From positions 1 to 39,230 of the forward strand of contig WFOD01000033.1 in the NCBI GenBank assembly GCA_015488275.1: a DNA stretch of 39,230 nt, written 5' to 3'. Positions 20,010-27,800 of the stretch are shown here, one piece after another. The notes under the pieces were generated by a model that saw only the letters and a program-made list of their open reading frames with translations, was not told the DNA's origin and searched no databases. The stretch is from Deltaproteobacteria bacterium. Its GTDB lineage: Bacteria; Desulfobacterota; Desulfobulbia; Desulfobulbales; S012-135. The position numbers were made by a program, and so were the translations under genes. How positions within the stretch are numbered: position 1 is the first letter of the stretch; each line of letters begins with the position of its first letter.

Positions 20010-20336
20010 TCAGCGGCTGGCCTTGCCCGCCGGCGGGGCGCAGAGCTGTACTACCTTTGGCGCGGGACGGGAGAGGCAATCCACGAGACGGCGCTGTTCA
20101 GCCGGAGACACCCGTGCGCCGTAACGCGCCATGTTTTTGAGCGTCCGCTTCCACCGGCGTTTGCTCTTTTTGCCGAGTTGCTGGCAGACCCGGGTAAGGT
20201 AGTGGCAGGACTCGCAGCGCTCGGTGAGCAGTTGGGCGCAGTCTGGGGGCGGCGACAGGGATTGGGCGGCGGCAAGGGTGGAGAGGCCCAACAAAAGGAG
20301 AGGGAGGCAGGAAAGACAGACCAGATGACGGAACAT
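20010..20336 (-). CDS. Small secreted monoheme c-type cytochrome-like protein
   Basis: Signal peptide MFRHLVCLSCLPLLLLGLSTLAAAQS; single CxxCH (CESCH). ATG at 20336 is preceded by GAGAGGACC; the longer ORF start at 20408 is less likely. Confidence 0.65.
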   Translation of the reverse strand: MFRHLVCLSCLPLLLLGLSTLAAAQSLSPPPDCAQLLTERCESCHYLTRVCQQLGKKSKRRWKRTLKNMARYGARVSPAEQRRLVDCLSRPAPKVVQLCAPPAGKASR

Positions 20337-20474
20337 GACAGGTCCTCTCTTGATCGGTAACAATGGACAGCGCCGAATTGCTGGGGTATGGTGGGCCGCA
20401 GCCGGCAAGGCCGTAACTGGTCACGGGGGCTTTCCGACAGGCGGCCGGCAGGCGCGGCTGGACGCGAAACGATT

Positions 20475-21035
20475 ATGCGTAACTCTACCAAAAAAGCGGT
20501 GGGTGGCAAACCGGAAATCGTTCTTCTTGCGGCGATGGCGCGCAATCGGGTCATTGGCCGTCGGGGGACGATTCCCTGGCGCCTGCCGCGCGACCTGGCC
20601 CGCTTCCGGCAACGGACGATGGGGGGCGTGGTGATCATGGGGCGCCGCACCTGGCAGTCTATCGGCCGGCCCTTGCCCGGCAGGCGGGTCGTGGTCCTCA
20701 GCCGCGATCCGGGATTTGCTCCCCGGCTGCCAGGGGTGACGGTGGCCAGGGGGCTCCAGCAGGCCATCGCCCGGCATGGCCAGGAGCCGGCGCTGTTTAT
20801 CGCTGGCGGCGAGGGGGTGTACCGCGAGAGTTTGCCGCTGGCCGACCGGGTGGAGCTGTCGGTCCTCGACCGGGCGGTGGAGGGCGATACCTGGTTCCCG
20901 CCACTGCCGGCCGGGCGTTTTGTCCTTGAAAGGAGTGAACGGATCGAGGACGTGGAGCCTTTCACCTTGCGCGTGTACGTGCGGCGGCCGGAACAAGGTC
21001 CTGACGCGCGACTGGAGCCAGAAGAGGGAGAGTGA
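20475..21035 (+). CDS. folA: Dihydrofolate reductase
   Basis: IVLLAAMARNRVIGRRGTIPWRLPRDLARFRQRTMGGVVIMGRRTWQSIGRPLPGRRVVVLSRD; FIAGGEGVYRESL. Confidence 0.93.
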   Translation: MRNSTKKAVGGKPEIVLLAAMARNRVIGRRGTIPWRLPRDLARFRQRTMGGVVIMGRRTWQSIGRPLPGRRVVVLSRDPGFAPRLPGVTVARGLQQAIARHGQEPALFIAGGEGVYRESLPLADRVELSVLDRAVEGDTWFPPLPAGRFVLERSERIEDVEPFTLRVYVRRPEQGPDARLEPEEGE

Positions 21036-21802
21036 TGCGCCCAGAGCTTTCGCCCCGCGGTTTTGTCCACGGATTTCTCGCCCCTTGGCGGGCGGCGGCC
21101 TTTCTCCGCAAGCATAAGGGGTTGGTCCGTTATATTGCCATCCCCTTGACGATCAACATCGGTATCTTTTCCGCCACCGCGTGGATGGGTTTGCAGTTTT
21201 TCGACCGGATCGTGGCCCGCTATCTCCCGGCTGGCGACGCCTGGTACTGGGCCCTGCTTTCCTGGCTCGTGTGGCTCGCCGCCCTGCTCGTCGTCGCCTT
21301 GCTGGTGTTTTTTTCCTTTACCGTGATCGGCAACCTGATCGCCTCGCCGTTCAACGACCTGCTCTCCGAACAAACCGAGGCGTTGGTCCGGGGGCGCGCG
21401 GCCAGCGACGACACGCCGTTCTCCCTTGCCGTCTTCGTGCGCCAGGGACTGCGGACCATGGCCGAGGAGGGAAAGAAGATGGCGGTGTTCGTCGTTGGCA
21501 TGCTCCTCCTCCTTTTGCTCCACCTCCTGCCAGGCATTGGCGTGCTCCTCTATCCACCGCTCTCCTTTCTCTGGACAGTGTTTTTTCTTGTTGTGGAGTA
21601 CACCGGCTATGTTTTTGCCCGTAAGGGGCTGGCCTTTGCCGATCAACGGCGGTTCATCGCTGGCCGGGCCGCCACCATGTTCGGCTTTGGCTGCGGGGTG
21701 TTGTGCCTGCTCGCCATTCCCCTGCTGCAGCTCTTCTGCATCCCGCTGGCCGTGGTGGGCGCGACCCTGCTTTGGTGCGAAGCGCAGACCGATACCCCGT
21801 AG
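21032..21802 (+). CDS. EI24/CysZ-family membrane protein
   Basis: FVHGFLAPWRAAAFLRKHKGLVRYIAIPLTINIGIF plus several TM helices; LLPGIGVLLYPPLSFLWTVFFLVVEYTGYVFARKGLAFADQRRFI. Confidence 0.8.
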   Translation: MMRPELSPRGFVHGFLAPWRAAAFLRKHKGLVRYIAIPLTINIGIFSATAWMGLQFFDRIVARYLPAGDAWYWALLSWLVWLAALLVVALLVFFSFTVIGNLIASPFNDLLSEQTEALVRGRAASDDTPFSLAVFVRQGLRTMAEEGKKMAVFVVGMLLLLLLHLLPGIGVLLYPPLSFLWTVFFLVVEYTGYVFARKGLAFADQRRFIAGRAATMFGFGCGVLCLLAIPLLQLFCIPLAVVGATLLWCEAQTDTP

Positions 21803-21910
21803 CAGGTTACAGGGCACCCCATCTGCGGCGTCATCGGCCAGCTCGCGTAGCTTCCAAGGCGGCGCGTGCCTCTTTCCTGCATCCGGGGCGCTTGCAGCCA
21901 GTATATCTGG

Positions 21911-21986
21911 TCCGTGAGATTGGCCGAAATGTGCGTTTTGGCCGACCGGTGGCCGAAAAAGCCAGGACGGCTTTTTCGGCGGGCTG
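21911..21986 (+). repeat. Copy C: degenerate partial copy of the MITE-like element (right half)
   Basis: TCCGTGAGATTGGCCGAAATGTGCGTTTTGGCCGACCGGTGGCCGAAAAAGCCAGGACGGCTTTTTCGGCGGGCTG aligns with the right half of copy B. Confidence 0.7.
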
Positions 21987-22155
21987 GCAGGGAAAGGGGC
22001 TTGGGCGTCAGTAGGAGCGCCGCCCGGATGGTTGCCGGCCGCGGCGGCCGGGGAGACCGCCGCGGCCGACCCCATGTCCGGGGGAGGAGAACATGCCGAC
22101 CTGCCTGCCGGGCCGACCCGCTGCTGTCTCCCGGCCGGCTGATCGCCATGACCTG

Positions 22156-22938
22156 TTACTGGTGTTTGCGGATGACGAGGCGCCAGGCGCCGTCGGGCAG
22201 TTGCCGGCGCTCGAGGATCGCGTGCCCTTCTTTTTCCACTGACTGGGGCACGTTTCTGATCGGCGGCCCGTCGTCGAGCACCACCTCGAGGTGCTGCCCC
22301 GGCTCGATGGCGGCCAGCGCCACCTTGACTTTGACCAGGTTCATTGGGCAGCCAACGCCGTGCAGATCAATGGCGCGGTGGATGGTCGCGGCCGTCTTGT
22401 CCTCTTGTGCCGGAGCGCCTGACATGGAGGAGGAGCCGCCGGGGAGGCTTGCGCCCTCCACCACGAGATCCAATTCGGTCACCGTTTGCTTGCGGATGCG
22501 AAAGGCGCGCACCGGTTTCTCTTCTCCTGGAAGCAGGGTAACGATGAGGTAAAGAAGGTCGGGATCGTGCGCCAGGCGGATATCTTCTGGCGACGGCCGG
22601 GCTGGGGAGGCCGGATGGCTGTGGTACACGCCGGCCAGGCGCAAGCCCTGCGACCGGATCGCCTTGACCACGGCGAACTGTTCGGCCGGATCCAGGGTGT
22701 AATGGTCTTCGGCCTTGTCTGCGTTGGTCATGGGAAAGGCGGCGCAGATACGGCCCTCGGCATCCTTGGCCAGGTAGCCGCACGCCTCGATGGGCGCCTC
22801 CCGTTGGGCGTGGGCGGCCATTTCTGCGTAAGCTTCCTGGGTGAGGCGCACGGGATCGCCGCCAGAATTTTCCTGCGCAACAGTTGCGGAGGATGGGGCC
22901 GGTCGGGGTATGGAGGGGACGGTTTGTGCGGTGTGCAT
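22156..22938 (-). CDS. JAMM/Mec+ metalloprotease fused to a TusA-like sulfur-transfer domain
   Basis: EACGYL...VYHSHPASPARPSPEDIRLA (HxH-x7-SxxD JAMM motif); C-terminal DLHGVGCPMNLVKVKVALAAIEPGQHLEVVLDDGPPIRNVPQSVEKEGH (TusA CP motif). Confidence 0.88.
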   Translation of the reverse strand: MHTAQTVPSIPRPAPSSATVAQENSGGDPVRLTQEAYAEMAAHAQREAPIEACGYLAKDAEGRICAAFPMTNADKAEDHYTLDPAEQFAVVKAIRSQGLRLAGVYHSHPASPARPSPEDIRLAHDPDLLYLIVTLLPGEEKPVRAFRIRKQTVTELDLVVEGASLPGGSSSMSGAPAQEDKTAATIHRAIDLHGVGCPMNLVKVKVALAAIEPGQHLEVVLDDGPPIRNVPQSVEKEGHAILERRQLPDGAWRLVIRKHQ

Positions 22939-22971
22939 GGCGTTCTCCAGGATGTGGATGTGCGGTCGCGC

Positions 22972-23775
22972 TCAGGCGGCGCAGAGGATCGGGCCGCAGT
23001 CGGTCACCTCGGTGATACTCGGCTCCTTACCGCAAACCGGACAGTTGTCTTGCCGTTGGAGCGGTGTGCTTCGAAAACGCATGGCCAGGGCGTCGAAGGA
23101 GAGCAGCCGGTTGGTGAGCAACTCCCCGGCCCCGGTGAGGAACTTGAGTGCCTCGGCGGCTTGGATGGTGCCGAGCATCCCGGCCACAGCGCCCAGCACG
23201 CCGGCCTGGGAGCAGGAGGGCACAGCGTCCGGTGGCGGCGGCTCCCGGAAGACGCACCGGTAACACGCGCTCTTGCCTGGCAGCACGGTCATCGTCTGGC
23301 CGGTGAAACGCAGGATGCCGCCGTGGGAAAACGGCACGCCTTCGAGCAGACAGGCGTCGTTGACCAGGAATTTGGTGGGAAAGTTGTCCGCACCGTCGAT
23401 CACAAAATCGTACTGGCGCACCAACTGGCGCACGTTGCTGGCGTCAAGAAAGCAGTGGTGTGTAGTGACCTGGACTTCAGGGTTGATCGCCCGCATGGCG
23501 CGAGCCGCTGACTCCACCTTGGGCTGGCCGATGTCTGCGGTGGTGTGGGCGATCTGCCGCTGCAAGTTGGAGCGGTCCACGGTGTCGTTGTCCACGATCC
23601 CCACCACGCCGACGCCGGCCGCGGCCAGATAGAGGGCCACCGGCGATCCGAGACCGCCGGCCCCAACCACCAGCACCCGCCCATCCATGAGCCGTTCCTG
23701 GCCCTCAACGCCCACTTCGGCGAGAAGGATGTGGCGGCTGTACCGTTCAAGCTGCTCTTCGGTGAACTCTCTCAT
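22972..23775 (-). CDS. ThiF/MoeB/HesA-family E1-like adenylyltransferase
   Basis: ERYSRHILLAEVGVEGQERLMDGRVLVVGAGGLGSPVALYLAAAGVGVVGIVDNDTVDRSNLQRQIAH. Confidence 0.93.
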   Translation of the reverse strand: MREFTEEQLERYSRHILLAEVGVEGQERLMDGRVLVVGAGGLGSPVALYLAAAGVGVVGIVDNDTVDRSNLQRQIAHTTADIGQPKVESAARAMRAINPEVQVTTHHCFLDASNVRQLVRQYDFVIDGADNFPTKFLVNDACLLEGVPFSHGGILRFTGQTMTVLPGKSACYRCVFREPPPPDAVPSCSQAGVLGAVAGMLGTIQAAEALKFLTGAGELLTNRLLSFDALAMRFRSTPLQRQDNCPVCGKEPSITEVTDCGPILCAA

Positions 23776-24008
23776 TGTTGTCTGCCTCCTGTCAGCCGGT
23801 CGGCGCCGCCGCCCATGAAGTAGAGAAAGTCCACTTCGTCCTGGTCCGCGATAACCGTGTCGTTGTACTTGGCGCTGTAGATGATCGTGCCATTGAGTTG
23901 CACGGAGACCATCTCCGGGGCCTCCACCTTTTGGCTGCGGAGCAGTTCGGTGACGGTCAGCCGTTCGACGGGGAATTCGGCGGGTTCGCCGTTGAGGGTG
24001 ATGCGCAT
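23772..24008 (-). CDS. ThiS/MoaD-family sulfur-carrier protein with C-terminal extension
   Basis: MRITLNGEPAEFPVERLTVTELLRSQKVEAPEMVSVQLNGTII...DEVDFLYFMGGGADRLTGGRQQ; overlaps the ThiF-like start by 4 bp (ATGA). Confidence 0.85.
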   Translation of the reverse strand: MRITLNGEPAEFPVERLTVTELLRSQKVEAPEMVSVQLNGTIIYSAKYNDTVIADQDEVDFLYFMGGGADRLTGGRQQ

Positions 24009-24025
24009 GGTATGCCTCCTGGTGT

Positions 24026-24070
24026 GTATGATTTTCTATTCCTTAATCCCGATCAAGTTAGTATGATTTT
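24026..24070 (-). promoter_or_regulatory. Candidate Rrf2-type operator/promoter of the sulfur-carrier operon
   Basis: Near-perfect dyad TTGATC-GG-GATTAA (minus strand; + 24043-24056) bracketed by two identical 10-mers GTATGATTTT at 24026-24035 and 24061-24070. Confidence 0.45.
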
Positions 24071-24096
24071 AAAGGACGGCTGAACGTTTGTCAAGC

Positions 24097-24124
24097 AAAA
24101 AAAATGGCCCCGGAAAAGGGGGCC
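24097..24124 (-). terminator. Intrinsic terminator of the Rrf2 gene
   Basis: Minus strand GGCCCC-CTTTTCC-GGGGCC-A-TTTTTTTT. Confidence 0.8.
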
Positions 24125-24222
24125 GTGAGAAGCAGGCAGGCAGGAGGGTGGAGAGCGGGGGCAGATCTTCCTTGTATCCAGCCGTGGATGGAAACGGTCG
24201 GAAGGTTTTTCGGCGTGAAGTG

Positions 24223-24642
24223 CTAAATATGGAAGATGAGGGAGCGGGCCAGACGGTGCTGCCGTTCGGCCAACTCGGCGAGGGAGATGGAAAAGACTTG
24301 GCGGAGGGCGGCTTCCGCCTCCTCGAACAAGGCGGTGACCGCTTCCGGCACCGTGGCGCCGTTATCGCCCGCCAGGGCAAGACCGCCCTCCAGGGCTTCT
24401 AACGCCTCGAGGACGGAAATCTTGGCTGGCGGCCGGGCCAGACGATAGCCGCCGTGTTTGCCGCGCACGCTTTGCACCAGTTCGGTGCTGGTGAGGCGGA
24501 CGAGAATCTGTTCGAGATATTTTGGCGGGATGCCATGATGGTTGGCGATTTCTTTTGCCTGCACCAAGCCTTGCTCATAGCCTGTGGCCAGGGAGAGCAA
24601 GGCGGCGAGGCCGTAGCGCGATCTGGTGTTGAGGGTGAGCAT
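24223..24642 (-). CDS. Rrf2-family transcriptional regulator lacking cysteines
   Basis: MLTLNTRSRYGLAALLSLATGYEQGLVQAKEIANHHGIPPKYLEQILVRLTSTELVQSVRGKHGGYRLARPPAKISVLEALEALEG. Internal ATG at 24642 preferred over the ORF start at 24726. Confidence 0.88.
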   Translation of the reverse strand: MLTLNTRSRYGLAALLSLATGYEQGLVQAKEIANHHGIPPKYLEQILVRLTSTELVQSVRGKHGGYRLARPPAKISVLEALEALEGGLALAGDNGATVPEAVTALFEEAEAALRQVFSISLAELAERQHRLARSLIFHI

Positions 24643-24833
24643 GGCCCGGTTGTACCCTAGGGGAGTCGGCTGGTCAAGGGGGATTCTGGCCGCGGCCGGG
24701 ACTGGCGCAACAGGAAAAAAACACATTTTGATTTTCCTGGTTCGCTATAATTGGGAAAACATCGAAGAGGCTCCAGAGAGTTGCCGGATTCCTGCAAGTG
24801 TCATTTGCGGTGCAAAAGGTACGAAAGATACTG

Positions 24834-27800
24834 ATGAGCGTTTTCCTGTCGCCCAGGACGCGGAAGGGCGGTTGGCTCGCGCGCGGCGGTCGGGCAGGCG
24901 GCTTCGTGCCGATCTTCCTGCTGTTGTTGCTCCTGCCCACGGCCGCGCTCCGGGTCCAAGCCCAAGGGGAAGCGCCGCAGCCGGGAGACCGTTCCGTGAT
25001 CCGCCTGGCGGCTCCTGCCCTTGACGAGGAGGAGCGGCGTTTTCTCCAAGAGCATCCTGTCATCCGTATCGGCGTCGATCCTGACTATCCCCCTTTTGAC
25101 CGTCTCGCCGCTGACGGGCGCTACGAAGGCATGGGCGCGGACTATTGCCGCCTGGTGGCCGAGCGGTTGGGCGTGCGGTTCAAGGTGGTCCAGGGGCTCG
25201 ACTGGCAGGGCGCGCTTGCCGGGATTCGCGCCGGCGAGGTGGACATGATCCCTGTCATAACGCCGACGCCAGAGCGGCGGGAGTACCTGCTCTTCACCCA
25301 GAGCTATCTCCATTATCCTCTTGTTATCGTCACCAGGAAGGGCGCTTCTCCGGTGACAGGGCTTCACGACTTCATAGGCCGCCGTCTGGGGGTGGTGCGC
25401 GGCTACGCCACGGCCGAGGTCTTGCGGGAGCGCTTTCCCCAGATCGAGCCCTACGAGGTCCCCAACGTGCTGGCCGGCTTGCTGGCCGTGTCCACCGGCC
25501 AAGTGGGAGGTTTTCTCACCGACCTGGCGGTCGCCCTTTATCTGGCCGAGGAACATGCGATCACCAATGTAAAGCCCGCCGCGCCGGCCGGCATCCGGCA
25601 GCCGGGTTTCAGCATGGGGGTGCGGCGGGACTGGCCGCTTCTGGTCTCCATTCTCGACAAGGCCTTGGCCTCCATTTCTCCTGAGGAGCATCGGCGGATC
25701 CGCCAGCGCTGGCTGGGGGATGAGGAGGTCATCGACAAGATGGAGCAGGAGGTCTTGCGCCTCTCCGCAGAGGAGGAGCGGTGGCTGCAAGAGCATCCCA
25801 CGCTCCGGCTCGGGGTGGATCCCGCGTGGCCGCCGTTTGAGTTCTTCGACCAGGCCGGGGTGTACAGCGGCATCGCCGCTGATTACGTCGCCGCCCTTTC
25901 CGACCGGTTGGGCGTGCGCATGACGCCTGTTCCTGGACTTTCGTGGAGCGAAGTGCTGGAGCGGGCCGCCAAGCGGGAGATCGACCTCTTGCCCTGCATC
26001 ACCAGGACCCCGGCCCGTAGCCGTTACCTCCTTTTCACCCGTCCGTATCTCGATCTGCCGATGATCATTGTTACCCGCAGCGATTATCCGTTGGTCAGCG
26101 GCATCAGCGATTTTGCCGACGGCCGGCTCGCCGTGGTGCGGAATTATGTCAGCCATGAACTGCTCCAGCGCGACTATCCCCAAAAAAGGCTTCTTTTGCT
26201 GGAGTCCATTGACGCCGGGCTCGAGGCGGTGGTCGAAGGCCGGGCGGACGGCTTCATCGGTAACATCGCGGCGGTCTCCTACGCCACCGAGCGTTTAGGG
26301 ATGAACGGTCTCAAGGTGGCGGCCGCCACGCCCTATCGTTTTACCTTGGCGATGGCGGTGCGAGACGATTGGCCTGAGTTGGTGGCGATACTTGACCGGG
26401 CCCTGGCCGCCATCCCTAAGGAAGAAAAAGAGCGTTTTTACCAAACCTGGACCAGGGTGCGCGTGGAGCGACGCGTGGATTGGCGGGCCATGCGCCGGAT
26501 CGCCCTGGCCATCGGCGGTGTGGCCCTGCTGCTCATCGGCGCAAGCCTCTACTGGACCAGGCGGTTGGCGGCAGAGGTGAGGGTCCGGCGGCGGGCCGAA
26601 GCCGAACTGCTCAAGCTCACGCGGGCGGTGGAGTTTTCACCCGCCTCGGTGGTGATCACCGATCGCCAGGGCACAATCGAATACGTGAACCCCGCCTTTA
26701 CCGAGGTCACCGGCTACGCCCCCGGCGAGGTGCTCGGGCAAACCCCCAGAATCCTCAAATCGGGACGGCAGGACGAGGCGTTCTACGCCGATCTATGGCA
26801 GACCATCCTCGCTGGCCGGGTATGGCGCGGCGATTTCTGCAACCGCAAGAAGGATGGCAGCGAGTTTTGGGAGTCGGCGGCCATAGCGCCCATTATCGAC
26901 GAGTCTGGCGCGATCACCCACTTTGTGGCCGTCAAGGAGGACATCACCGAACGCAAGCGGGCGGAGGACGAACTGGCCAAGGCCAAGGAGCGGGCCGAGG
27001 CCGCCACCCGCGCCAAGAGTGAGTTCCTTGCCAACATGAGCCATGAGATCCGCACGCCGATGAACGCTATCCTCGGCATGTGTCACCTCTGCTTGCAGAC
27101 CATGCTCTCCGACCGGCAGCGGGACTATTTGGAAAAAATCGAGTTTTCGGCCCGTTCGCTTTTGCGCATCCTCGACGATATCCTTGATTTCTCAAAGATC
27201 GAGGCCGGCAAACTCTCGATGGAGCAAACTGAGTTCCTTCTTGCTGATGTCCTCTCCAACCTGCTCACCATGACCGCCTCGCAGGCCGAGGACAAGGGGC
27301 TTGAGTTTCTCGTCCGTCAGGATCCCGAGGTGCCCGAAGGCCTGGTCGGCGATCCCTTGCGCCTGACCCAGGTGCTGCTCAACCTGGTCAACAACGCCAT
27401 CAAGTTCACCGATCAGGGCGAGGTTGAGCTGGCCATCAGCGCCGAAGAGGTGGGCTCGTCCCAGGCCGTGCTCCGTTTCACGGTGCGCGATACCGGTATC
27501 GGCCTGTCCCCTGCGGAGCAGGAGCGGATCTTTGGCGCCTTTACCCAGGCCGACTCCTCCATCAGCCGGCGCTATGGCGGCACGGGCCTGGGGCTGGTGA
27601 TCTGCCGCCGGCTGGTGCAGATGATGGGGGGGGAGCTGTCGTTGCGCAGCGCCCCGGGACAGGGGGCCACCTTTAGCTTTACCGCGGTCTTTGGCCGGCA
27701 TGACCGGACAAAACGCAGGAGCACGGTGCCTGCTGGCCTGGCCGGAATGCGGGTTCTGGTGGTGGACGACAACGAGTCGGCCCGGCTCACCCTTGCCGAC

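Noticed and set aside
20051-22075. 674-aa minus-strand ORF opposite folA and EI24
   Set aside because: Antisense to conserved dihydrofolate reductase and EI24 protein; composition bias only.
21803-22155. Possible riboswitch in the intergenic region
   Set aside because: Region lies downstream of both flanking genes (convergent) and I could not match cobalamin, Moco or c-di-GMP riboswitch motifs.
24720-24760. TATAAT at 24746-24751 as the hybrid kinase promoter
   Set aside because: No acceptable -35 at 16-18 bp spacing; left unannotated. The nearby TTTTCC/GGGAAAA inverted repeat is too weak to call.
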